From Fen-1077 sp050014355 (GTDB taxonomy: Bacteria > Chloroflexota > Dehalococcoidia > Dehalococcoidales > RBG-16-60-22), in NCBI GenBank assembly GCA_050014355.1, contig JBEKDL010000012.1:1-33593 (forward strand): 33,593 nucleotides of DNA. Direction: 5' to 3'. Below the pieces are notes generated by a model. It was not told where the DNA came from, ran no database searches, and was given only the letters and a program-made list of their open reading frames with translations. Both the position numbers and the translations under genes were made by a program. This document shows positions 15,665 through 22,931 of the stretch, one piece after another (position 1 is the first letter of the stretch; each line of letters starts with the position of its first letter).

Positions 15665-16156
15665 ATGGATAGTTGGATTGTGCAAATGAATCCTAAATAT
15701 TTTTCAATGAGTCGTGATTATCATGTTAAAGGTGATTTAGATTGGTGGGGAATAAGTAAATTTATTAATAAAATACAACCAGAAAATAGAGTATATATTT
15801 GGCATTCCAGAGAATATCGGAATTCTAAACCTGCTGGTATTTACGCTATAGGGCGTGTAATTTCTGCTCCACCTCATTCAGAGAAGAACCAGAAAATCAT
15901 TGACGGATTAAAACTTAAAGAGAGGTCACTATTTTTAGATGAGAATGAATGGATTAAACAGACTAGCAAGCCTAGCCTTTTCTTTCAATATACTGATAGT
16001 TACATTGGAGATCCTTTAACAGTTGAGGAAATAAAAAAGGCTGGTTTAGGACGTCTACATATAATTACATATGCACAACAAGATATATGTTCTATTTCAT
16101 TATCACAAGCAGAAATATTAGACAAATTGCTTAAATCCCATACCGCAGACCCTTAA
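15665..16156 (+). CDS. EVE-domain (PUA-like) protein, AT-rich
   Basis: A 163-residue soluble protein with EVE-domain features: WIVQMNPKYF at the N-terminus, LDWWGISKFINKIQPENRVYIWHS, AGIYAIGRVISAPP and a C-terminal helix. EVE domains are PUA-like folds that read modified bases and often accompany restriction or RNA-modification systems; here no nuclease or helicase partner is present. The codons are strikingly AT-rich (Ile ATA/ATT, Lys AAA) compared with coaBC and valS on either side, a sign of horizontal gain. AGGAG overlaps the coaBC stop, so it is now translated within the CoA operon. It could be a stand-alone modified-base reader; I cannot say which base. Confidence 0.75.
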   Translation: MDSWIVQMNPKYFSMSRDYHVKGDLDWWGISKFINKIQPENRVYIWHSREYRNSKPAGIYAIGRVISAPPHSEKNQKIIDGLKLKERSLFLDENEWIKQTSKPSLFFQYTDSYIGDPLTVEEIKKAGLGRLHIITYAQQDICSISLSQAEILDKLLKSHTADP

Positions 16157-16194
16157 GGAGAGTGCCCAAGAGGGGCATTAGTCCCTCTCCTTTT
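16155..16194 (+). terminator. hairpin after EVE gene with C-rich repeat
   Basis: AAGGAGAG (16155-16162) pairs with CTCTCCTT (16185-16192), with an inner GCCC/GGGC pairing, and is followed by TTTT then C-rich sequence. A second C/G-rich stem (CCCCTCC around 16200, GGGGGG around 16220) follows up to valS. The block resembles the C-rich hairpins at 32747-32862 and is probably the same dispersed repeat class acting as a terminator. No T-box features (specifier loop, antiterminator) are seen. Confidence 0.5.
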
Positions 16195-16261
16195 CCCCTC
16201 CCCCTCCTTTTGTGAAGGGGGGGATATAGGGGGTGGATTTCAAATAGCTAGAAAGGTCATC

Positions 16262-18931
16262 ATGCCGAACACACCGGAAATAGAACAGGAAATGCCCAGG
16301 GCCTACGAGCCGGGCAATGTCGAGGAAAAGTGGTATAAGTTCTGGATGGAAAAGGGCTACTTCACGCCGAAAATCGATAAAAAGAAAAAGCCCTTCGTCA
16401 TCATCATGCCGCCCCCCAACCTTACCGGCGTGCTGCACATCGGCCACGCGCTCACCGCGGCGCTGGAAGACATCATGATACGCTGGCACCGCATGAAGGG
16501 CGAGCCGACCCTCTGGCTGCCCGGCGTCGACCATGCCGCTATCGCCGCGCAGGTGGTCGTGGAGAAGATAATCGCCCAGGAAGGCACCGACCGCCATAAG
16601 CTGGGACGCGAAAAGTTCCTGGAGAGGATGCACCAGTGGACAGCGGAATGTCGGCGCACCATAACCACACAGCACATGAAGCTAGGTATCTCCTGTGACT
16701 GGTCACGCGAGCGCTATACCATGGACGAGTGGTCGAGCCGGGCGGTACGCGCCGCCTTCGTGCGCCTTTACGAAAAGGGGCTCATCTACCGCGGGGAGCG
16801 CATTATCAACTGGTGCCCGCGCTGCGGCACCGCGCTCTCCGACCTCGAGGTCGAACACCAGGACATCAGCGGGCACCTGTGGTACGTCAGGTACCCGGTC
16901 GTCGGCGAAAAGGAAAAGTATATCACCGTGGCCACCACCCGCCCGGAGACAATCCTCGGCGATACTGCTGTCGCGGTCAATCCTGAAGACAGGCGCTTTA
17001 AAGGAATGGTGGGTAAAAAAGTCCTCCTGCCCGCCGTTAACCGCGAGATACCTATCGTCGCCGATGAAGCCGTCAGCACCGAGTTCGGCACCGGCGCCGT
17101 AAAAGTGACCCCGGCCCACGACCCCGTGGACTTCGAGATTGCACAGCGGCATAAGTTGCCTCTCATCAATATCCTGAACCTGGACGTGACCATGAATGAG
17201 AACGCCGGGCCGTATAAAGGCCTGGACCGTTTCGCCTGCCGCAAGGCCATCCTCGCCGACCTGGAAAAGGCAGGGCTGCTCGTGAAAACCGAGGACTACA
17301 GCCACGCCGTCGGGCATTGCCAGCGCTGCCATACTATCGTCGAACCTATCGCCAGCCGGCAGTGGTTCGTAAAAATCGTGCCCCTGGCCGGCCCGGCCAT
17401 CCAGGCGGTCAAAGACGGCAGAATCACTATCCTCCCGGAGCGTTTTACCAAGGTCTACCTCAACTGGATGGAAAATATCCGCGACTGGTGCATCAGCCGC
17501 CAGCTCTGGTGGGGCCACCGCATACCTATCTGGTACTGCCGCGAGTGCGGTGAGCTAATCGTGGCCGTAGAGACGCCCACCGCCTGTTTTAAATGCGGTT
17601 CGGCCAGAATCGAGCAGGACCCTGATACGCTCGATACCTGGTTCAGCTCCGGACTGTGGCCGCATTCAACTCTCGGCTGGCCGGGCGATACGGAAGACCT
17701 GCGCTATTTCTACCCGACCTCGGTCATGGAAACCGCCTATGATATTATCTTCTTCTGGGTCGCCCGCATGATTATGATGGGTATCGAGGACACGGGCGAA
17801 ATACCGTTCCATACTGTTTACCTCCACGGCCTGATACGAGACGACACGGGAGATAAAATCAGCAAATCCAAGGGTAACGTAGTCGACCCCCTCGACCTGA
17901 TGGCGCAGTACGGCACGGACGCCCTGCGCTTTGCGCTCACCACCGGCACCTCTCCAGGTAACGACTCGCGGCTTTCGGATGACAAAATGGAAGCCAGCCG
18001 CAACTTCGCCAACAAGCTCTGGAACGCCACCCGTTTTGTCATCAGGAGCATCGAACCTGGCGCCGTTATTAGTTCGTCTTTAGACAAGAGTAAGTTGACC
18101 TCCGAAGACCGCTGGATTCTATCGCGGCTGAACCGGACGATTCAGGACGTTATCAATCTCATGGAAGAATACCAGTTCGGCGAAGCGCAGCGGCAGATAC
18201 ACGATTTTCTGTGGAGCGAATACTGCGACTGGTATATCGAGCTGGCCAAGATAAGATTGCAGGCCGGCGATACCGCGCCGCTGCCCGTCTTGACGCATGT
18301 TTTGGAGAAAGCGTTGCGGTTGCTTCACCCGTTCATGCCTTTCCTCACCGAGGAGCTCTGGCAGAACCTGAAAAAACGGGTTGCCTGGCCCACCGCAGAC
18401 TCAATCATGATTGCTCCTTACCCCGAGGCCGATGAAAAGATGATTAACCCGGAAGCTGAAAACGAGATGGAAGCCGTTTTTGAAATCGTGCGCGCCATAC
18501 GGAACGTCCGCGCTGAATACAAGGTCGAGACTTCCCGCTGGATTGAGGCAAAGATATACACCGATACTTCCCGACACGATTCCATCTCGCGCTATACTGC
18601 GGCGGTAAAAACCCTGGCGCGCGCTAACCCTGTGACTTTCCTGGCAGGCGAGCCGGGAGAAAAAGCCCCGGAAAACATGCTGGTGCTGACGCTCGCACCG
18701 GCGACGGTCGTTATTCCCATGGCCAGCATGCTCGACCTCGAGGCGGAGAAGAAAAAGAAAGAAAAAGAGCTGGAACAGGCCCGCGCCGAGGCTGGCCGCC
18801 TGGAAGCCAGGCTCAAAGACGAGGCTTTTCTCACTAAGGCGCCGCCGTCCGTTATTGAAAAGGAAAGACAAAAACTCTATACTTTGAAAAATAAACTGGA
18901 AAAGCTGGAACAACAAAGCTCCAGGTCATAG
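16262..18931 (+). CDS. valS: valyl-tRNA synthetase
   Basis: An 889-residue class I aminoacyl-tRNA synthetase charging tRNA-Val. The HIGH motif is PNLTGVLHIGHAL (His59-Ile-Gly-His62) and the KMSKS loop is KISKS (532-536) in GDKISKSKGNVVDP. A zinc-type motif WCPRCGTALSDLEVEHQD, the CP1 editing domain (VATTRPETILGDTAVAVNP, with GTGAVKVTPAHDP) and WCISRQLWWGHRIP are all present. The C-terminus is a Lys/Glu coiled coil (about 830-889) typical of ValRS tRNA binding. Length is normal. The ATG is preceded by AGAAAGG. UspA follows 11 nt downstream. Confidence 0.97.
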   Translation: MPNTPEIEQEMPRAYEPGNVEEKWYKFWMEKGYFTPKIDKKKKPFVIIMPPPNLTGVLHIGHALTAALEDIMIRWHRMKGEPTLWLPGVDHAAIAAQVVVEKIIAQEGTDRHKLGREKFLERMHQWTAECRRTITTQHMKLGISCDWSRERYTMDEWSSRAVRAAFVRLYEKGLIYRGERIINWCPRCGTALSDLEVEHQDISGHLWYVRYPVVGEKEKYITVATTRPETILGDTAVAVNPEDRRFKGMVGKKVLLPAVNREIPIVADEAVSTEFGTGAVKVTPAHDPVDFEIAQRHKLPLINILNLDVTMNENAGPYKGLDRFACRKAILADLEKAGLLVKTEDYSHAVGHCQRCHTIVEPIASRQWFVKIVPLAGPAIQAVKDGRITILPERFTKVYLNWMENIRDWCISRQLWWGHRIPIWYCRECGELIVAVETPTACFKCGSARIEQDPDTLDTWFSSGLWPHSTLGWPGDTEDLRYFYPTSVMETAYDIIFFWVARMIMMGIEDTGEIPFHTVYLHGLIRDDTGDKISKSKGNVVDPLDLMAQYGTDALRFALTTGTSPGNDSRLSDDKMEASRNFANKLWNATRFVIRSIEPGAVISSSLDKSKLTSEDRWILSRLNRTIQDVINLMEEYQFGEAQRQIHDFLWSEYCDWYIELAKIRLQAGDTAPLPVLTHVLEKALRLLHPFMPFLTEELWQNLKKRVAWPTADSIMIAPYPEADEKMINPEAENEMEAVFEIVRAIRNVRAEYKVETSRWIEAKIYTDTSRHDSISRYTAAVKTLARANPVTFLAGEPGEKAPENMLVLTLAPATVVIPMASMLDLEAEKKKKEKELEQARAEAGRLEARLKDEAFLTKAPPSVIEKERQKLYTLKNKLEKLEQQSSRS

Positions 18932-18942
18932 GAGGTGACGCG

Positions 18943-19419
18943 ATGTTCGAGAAAGTGGTTGTTCCCCTGGACGGTTCCAAGGTGGGTGAAGCCGCTTTAC
19001 CGGTTATCCGGCATATGGCCGAAAGGTGCCCCCCGGATTCAAAGGTCCAGGTTACCCTTATCGGGGTAATAACGCTCCTGCGGCACTGGGTGGTCGTCGG
19101 TGAGGCGAGCGCGCCGGTCTCTTATACGGAAGAGGAGCTTAGTCTCATAAAAAGCCGGGTCACGGATTATCTGAAAACGACGGGAGAATCATTAAAAAGC
19201 GATAACATCGATGTCAATATCATAGTTGCTTCCGGCAATGCCGCCGAGGAAATTTTAAAAGCCGCCGACCGCGTCAAGGCGGAGTTGATAGCTATGTCTA
19301 CGCACGGGAGGTCCGGGTTACGCCGTCTGGCTTTTGGCAGTATTACCGATAAAGTACTGCGCGGCTCACGCGTACCTGTGCTTATGGTACGCGCGCCCGA
19401 GGGTACGACTAACGAATGA
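18943..19419 (+). CDS. universal stress protein (UspA family)
   Basis: A 158-residue cytoplasmic UspA-fold protein. The N-terminal VVPLDGSKVGEAALP strand-loop and the C-terminal nucleotide-binding motif STHGRSGLRRLAFGSITDKVLRGSRVPVLMVR (given as GRSGLRRLAFGS with downstream VPVLMVR) show the ATP-binding subtype. GGAGGTG precedes the ATG, 11 nt after valS, so it is co-transcribed with it. The role is general stress adaptation; no target can be read from sequence. Confidence 0.9.
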   Translation: MFEKVVVPLDGSKVGEAALPVIRHMAERCPPDSKVQVTLIGVITLLRHWVVVGEASAPVSYTEEELSLIKSRVTDYLKTTGESLKSDNIDVNIIVASGNAAEEILKAADRVKAELIAMSTHGRSGLRRLAFGSITDKVLRGSRVPVLMVRAPEGTTNE

Positions 19420-19470
19420 CCGGCTGTTTTGAATAATAAGTGGCTGGTGGTTCACTTTTTACGCCGGGCA

Positions 19471-19917
19471 TCAACTTTCCTTGTTCTGCGCTTCCGCCGC
19501 CCTGACCAGCAGCGATAACCCCCGTTTAATCGCCGTGAGTTCCCCGGGAGTCAGGTCGGTTAGCGCCTCCGTAAGGTAACTCATTCTTCTTTCTCTAAGC
19601 TCGCCTACCAGTGATTCTCCCTTTTCGGTCGCCTTCAGCAACATCATACGGCGGTCTTCGGGGTTCTCGGTCCGGCTGACCAGTCCCTGTTCTACCAGGC
19701 GGTCGATGACCCCCGTTAAATTGGACGGCGTGACCTTAAGCGTAGCGGCGAGTTTTTTAAAATTGGTAGAGCCATGATTGGTAATGAAGAATAGACTCTT
19801 GACCTGGAGAATCGTTAAATTCAACTGCATCCAGGCATCCGGGCCGTGTGCTCTCATGGTCCGGTTGATGCGGCGATAAAGCTCAAACACCTCTTTGATT
19901 ATTTCACTCTTTTCCAT
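19471..19917 (-). CDS. MarR-family transcriptional regulator
   Basis: A 148-residue winged-helix repressor. The DNA-binding core is TNFKKLAATLKVTPSNLTGVIDRLVEQGLVSR followed by the wing RTENPEDRRMMLLKATEKG; flanking helices form the dimer interface. It is transcribed away from the ABC exporter, and the intergenic region holds a perfect 12+12 bp inverted repeat over the exporter promoter. It therefore very likely represses the exporter and itself, with release by a small-molecule ligand, as is usual in this family. GGAG lies about 12 nt before the ATG. Confidence 0.9.
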   Translation of the reverse strand: MEKSEIIKEVFELYRRINRTMRAHGPDAWMQLNLTILQVKSLFFITNHGSTNFKKLAATLKVTPSNLTGVIDRLVEQGLVSRTENPEDRRMMLLKATEKGESLVGELRERRMSYLTEALTDLTPGELTAIKRGLSLLVRAAEAQNKES

Positions 19918-20032
19918 CGTTAACTACTCCATTAGCCGGTAAATTAATTTCAGGCACCTCCATGATACTAAAACAAATCAGACAGCTATTTCAAATAATA
20001 TTATTACATAAAACTTAAAATATTATATATAT

Positions 20033-20068
20033 ATTGACATTTTAAGTAAAATGGACTAAAATGTCAAT
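20033..20068. promoter_or_regulatory. perfect inverted-repeat operator for MarR
   Basis: ATTGACATTTTA (20033-20044) and TAAAATGTCAAT (20057-20068) are perfect reverse complements around a 12-nt spacer. A smaller nested palindrome CATTTTA-AG-TAAAATG occupies 20038-20053, giving three TAAAATG-type half-sites in 36 bp. It exactly spans the -35 and -10 of the exporter promoter. Confidence 0.75.
20034..20062 (+). promoter_or_regulatory. sigma70-type promoter of ABC exporter
   Basis: TTGACA (20034-20039) and TAAAAT (20057-20062) separated by 17 nt, both lying in the operator arms. Predicted leader about 50 nt. On the minus strand, TATAAT about 20 nt to the left with a weak TTTACT could serve marR, so one operator could control both directions. 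Confidence 0.7.
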
Positions 20069-20120
20069 ATGAGAATGTGGTTGGTGCATCTTGTATCCCG
20101 AACCGGTGCGGAGGAAATTC

Positions 20121-21107
20121 ATGAACAGCATCGTTGTTGAAGGGTTGACCAAAATATATCCCCGGGTAAAAGCCGTGGATAACGTCTCTTTTACGATTGA
20201 CCAGGGAGAGATATTCGGTTTTCTGGGGCCTAACGGCGCCGGTAAGACCACGACCATCAAGATACTTCTGACGCTTCTCCGGCCAACCGCGGGAAAAATC
20301 AGCATCTTCGGTATCGATGCCCTGGCGCATTCCGAGAAAATCAGGCAAATCGCGGGATATGTACCTCAAGATGTTTCCGTTGACGGCGACCTCACCGGGT
20401 ACGAGAACATGCTGATATATGCCAAGCTCTACCGCGTACCCCGGGGTCAGCGGGAGCAGCGTATCAGGGAGACACTGGAGTATCTGGGAATTAATGACCG
20501 GGCCGGGGAAATGGTCAATACCTATTCCGGAGGCATGATGCGCCGGCTGGAAATCGCGCAATCATTGATAAACCGTCCCAGAGTGTTGTTCCTGGATGAG
20601 CCCAGCATCGGTCTCGACCCCAGCGCCAGAATACACATGTGGGAGTTAATAAAGCAGCTCCGGGACGAGTTCGGCGCCACGATTTTGCTGAACACCCACG
20701 ATATGGCGGAAGCCGACACGCTATGCGACAGGATAGGGATAATGGACCGGGGCAAACTAATCATTATCGGCACCCCTTCAGACCTGAAATCCAGGGTGGG
20801 CGGGGACGTTTTAACTATCTCGTCACAGAGCCCCGGTTGCATGGAGAAATTACAGCACCTGGGGTACCAGGTAATGGCCCAGCCAACGAACCATCATCTC
20901 GACCTGCTGGTATCCAGCGGAGAAAGTTTGATTCCCCCGCTTTTAGAGTCGCTAAAAATAGCCGGCATCGAGGTAGAATCCGTATCGTTAAAAAAGCCTA
21001 CTCTGGATGATGTTTTTCTAAAATATACTGGAACAAGGATGGATGAAAGAGACACATGGCAAGCCGCACGCAAATCGCGGAGAACGCTCCGCAAATTAAA
21101 TGGCTAA
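20121..21107 (+). CDS. ABC exporter ATP-binding protein (DrrA-like)
   Basis: A 328-residue ATPase of the daunorubicin/antibiotic-export type. Walker A is GPNGAGKTTT, the Q-loop is YVPQD, the signature is YSGGMMRR (Gly replaces the usual first Ser context of LSGGQ), Walker B is VLFLDEPSIGLD and the H-loop is NTHD. The C-terminal 90 residues (after GTPSDLKSRVGGD) match the DrrA-type extension, ending in PTLDDVFLKYTG. I use ATG 20121, preceded by GGAGG at 8 nt, not an upstream TTG. It overlaps the permease gene by 52 nt, so the pair is co-translated. Substrate unknown; ligand-responsive MarR control suggests a toxic compound. Confidence 0.9.
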   Translation: MNSIVVEGLTKIYPRVKAVDNVSFTIDQGEIFGFLGPNGAGKTTTIKILLTLLRPTAGKISIFGIDALAHSEKIRQIAGYVPQDVSVDGDLTGYENMLIYAKLYRVPRGQREQRIRETLEYLGINDRAGEMVNTYSGGMMRRLEIAQSLINRPRVLFLDEPSIGLDPSARIHMWELIKQLRDEFGATILLNTHDMAEADTLCDRIGIMDRGKLIIIGTPSDLKSRVGGDVLTISSQSPGCMEKLQHLGYQVMAQPTNHHLDLLVSSGESLIPPLLESLKIAGIEVESVSLKKPTLDDVFLKYTGTRMDERDTWQAARKSRRTLRKLNG

Positions 21108-21877
21108 ATAGCCTCGGGAAATATATCTCCAGCGCTTTAGTCCTGACCGAGCTGGAGCTCCGGAAGATACGTCATGATTCCACGCAGGTCTGGGTCAGAT
21201 TGATACAGCCGACGCTCTGGTTGCTCGTATTCGGCTCCGCTTTAAGCAAAATACGGCTTATCCCGACCGGTAACTATACCTACCTGCAGTACCTGACACC
21301 GGGAGTACTGGCGCAATCCGTTATATTCGTGGCTATCTTTTACGGCATTAACGTGGTCTGGGAACGGGACCTGGGACAGCTAAATAAGCTACTGTCCACA
21401 CCCACCTCACGCTCGGCGATAGTGCTGGGTAAGGCTTTTTCGGCCGGGGTACGGGGCATCTTCCAGGCAGTCGCGATTCTGGTACTGGCCCTTATCATGC
21501 GGGTCCACCTGAATCTTAATCCGTTGAATATACTCGGGGTTATGGTGGTCGTCGTTTTATTTGGTATGGCTTTCGCCAGTATGAGCATGGCCCTGGCCTC
21601 CGTCTTCCGCTCGCGGGAAAGAATGATGGGTATCGGGCAGGCGATTACCATGCCCCTTTTCTTCGCCAGCAACGCCATTTATCCGGCGTCTATCATGCCT
21701 TTCTGGCTACAGGGTCTCATTAAAGTCAACCCTTTAAGCTACGTTGTCGATGCTTTGAGGGGACTCCTTCTTCCTGGTTATGCGGCCAACGCGCGCGCAG
21801 ATATAATAGCTATCGCTGTATCGACTGTAGTCCTGGTATCACTGGCGGGCTGGAGTTTCCGGAGAATGGTATCCTGA
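21056..21877 (+). CDS. ABC-2 type exporter permease (DrrB-like)
   Basis: A 273-residue membrane protein with about six hydrophobic segments. Signatures are RLIQPTLWLLVFGSALSK, TYLQYLTPGVLAQSVIF, the VWERDLGQLNKLLSTPTSR cytoplasmic loop and NAIYPASIMPFWLQGLIKVNPLSYVVDALRG (cited in two parts: NAIYPASIMPFWLQ and NPLSYVVDALRG), all typical of ABC-2/DrrB permeases. It forms the transport channel with the upstream ATPase. The ATG lies 52 nt inside the ATPase gene with a weak GAAAGAGA ribosome site, so translation probably depends on coupling. Convergent with the minus-strand operon ending at 21895. Confidence 0.9.
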   Translation: MASRTQIAENAPQIKWLNSLGKYISSALVLTELELRKIRHDSTQVWVRLIQPTLWLLVFGSALSKIRLIPTGNYTYLQYLTPGVLAQSVIFVAIFYGINVVWERDLGQLNKLLSTPTSRSAIVLGKAFSAGVRGIFQAVAILVLALIMRVHLNLNPLNILGVMVVVVLFGMAFASMSMALASVFRSRERMMGIGQAITMPLFFASNAIYPASIMPFWLQGLIKVNPLSYVVDALRGLLLPGYAANARADIIAIAVSTVVLVSLAGWSFRRMVS

Positions 21878-21894
21878 AATCAGAAGTCGTTAAA

Positions 21895-22635
21895 TCAGAC
21901 CGGCAATGATGGATTAAAGTCGGTGGCCAGCAGCCGGCAGACCCCTGTTTTCTGCCAATGCCTTTTCAGATATTCAAGAGCCTTTTTAGTATCGCTGGCA
22001 ATCCTGGCTTTTTCACAGCGCTTAAGGCGGTATTTGAACAGCCAGTAGTTAAACTCTTTAAGCTCGGTCAGGTTGGTGGATTTCAACTGGGCGTAGCCTT
22101 TTTCCTGCCGGAACTGGCTTAACAGGGCGTCCCTGGGCGCATCGTATAACCTGATATAAAGCTCATCGGTAGACCCGGCTTTGCTCCGTAAACCGACCAC
22201 CCTTCTTTCTTTATCTACTTCCTCCTGCACCGCCATGCCCAGGGCCTCTTCAACGGTAACGCCGTAGAAATAGTTGAGGTACTGGCCGTATTTTTTCTCG
22301 CCGATAAGCTGTTTCACTTCCGCGGCGTTCAGGGCGAGCGGGGGGATACCCTGAAAGAGGAGGGCGTTTTTTTCATCTTCCGGCAGGAGATCGTCGACCG
22401 TTTCGCAGAGGCGCTCCGCCAGCAGCAGCCAGTCGAATGCTTCGCCATCGATGAGGTAGCAGTAGGAGCGCTGATTATAGTCTTCGACAGCGCTGGACCA
22501 GAGACCGAAGGCGCCCAGCATAGCAAGATACCAGTGCCGGCCGCCGGCCAGGGCCTGTTTAAAGTGGCCGATAGCTTCAGCGTCTCCGGCTGATGAAGCC
22601 CCGGATGAAACCAGATTAATCTTTGTCTGTGTCAT
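21895..22635 (-). CDS. conserved hypothetical protein, last gene of secA operon
   Basis: A 246-residue soluble protein I do not recognise. It is rich in helices, with aromatic and charged residues: GGRHWYLAMLGAFGLWSSAVEDYN, an acidic LCETVDDLLPEDEKNA stretch, and a basic C-terminal half with FNYWLFKYRLKRCEKARI and KALEYLKRHWQKTG. No signal peptide or membrane segment. The start codon overlaps the stop of the HhH protein (ATGA), so the two are translationally coupled and probably act together. A DNA- or RNA-related role is suggested only by that partner. Confidence 0.75.
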   Translation of the reverse strand: MTQTKINLVSSGASSAGDAEAIGHFKQALAGGRHWYLAMLGAFGLWSSAVEDYNQRSYCYLIDGEAFDWLLLAERLCETVDDLLPEDEKNALLFQGIPPLALNAAEVKQLIGEKKYGQYLNYFYGVTVEEALGMAVQEEVDKERRVVGLRSKAGSTDELYIRLYDAPRDALLSQFRQEKGYAQLKSTNLTELKEFNYWLFKYRLKRCEKARIASDTKKALEYLKRHWQKTGVCRLLATDFNPSLPV

Positions 22636-22925
22636 TTTGCCCCTGTCCGGGTGAGATTGCGCTCCGCCTGCTCCGCTTTAAGTTTATCGTAAAAAGCGAG
22701 CTTGCCGGTAGTGACCAGCTCGGTAATCTTTTTGGTGATAGCTTCTCCCGCGCCCGGGATTTCCTTTAACCTGTTTTCCGCCGTCAGCTTATCCAGAGGC
22801 TCTTGAAGTTCAACAATAGAACGCGCTACTTTTTGATAAGCCCGTATCTTGAACATGTTGTCCTTCTTGAGCTTGAGCATCTCGGCGATATCGGTGAAGA
22901 TAAAAGAGATTTCTAAGTTTGTCAT
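22632..22925 (-). CDS. free-standing HhH protein (PolX N-terminal type)
   Basis: A 97-residue protein matching the N-terminal helix-hairpin-helix domain of family X DNA polymerases: IFTDIAEMLKLKKDNMFKIRAYQKVARSI, then IPGAGEAITKKITELVTTG with the hairpin IPGAG. In full PolX this domain binds DNA next to the polymerase palm; here the reading frame ends right after it. It has its own start and stop and overlaps the downstream gene, so it looks maintained rather than decayed. The ATG (22925) lies 6 nt from the secA stop, in the same operon. Probably a small DNA-binding protein (inference). Confidence 0.78.
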   Translation of the reverse strand: MTNLEISFIFTDIAEMLKLKKDNMFKIRAYQKVARSIVELQEPLDKLTAENRLKEIPGAGEAITKKITELVTTGKLAFYDKLKAEQAERNLTRTGAK

Positions 22926-22931
22926 ACCTGT

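Noticed and set aside
16157..16261. T-box riboswitch before valS
   Set aside because: Only C/G-rich hairpins are present; there is no T-box sequence, specifier loop or antiterminator pairing.
20091..20120. Upstream TTG start for the ABC exporter ATPase
   Set aside because: ATG 20121 has GGAGG at ideal spacing and begins exactly where the family does; the upstream residues overlap that ribosome site.
22632..22925. Decayed family X DNA polymerase
   Set aside because: The HhH frame is intact, has its own start, and overlaps the next gene by ATGA; no palm-domain remnants follow it.
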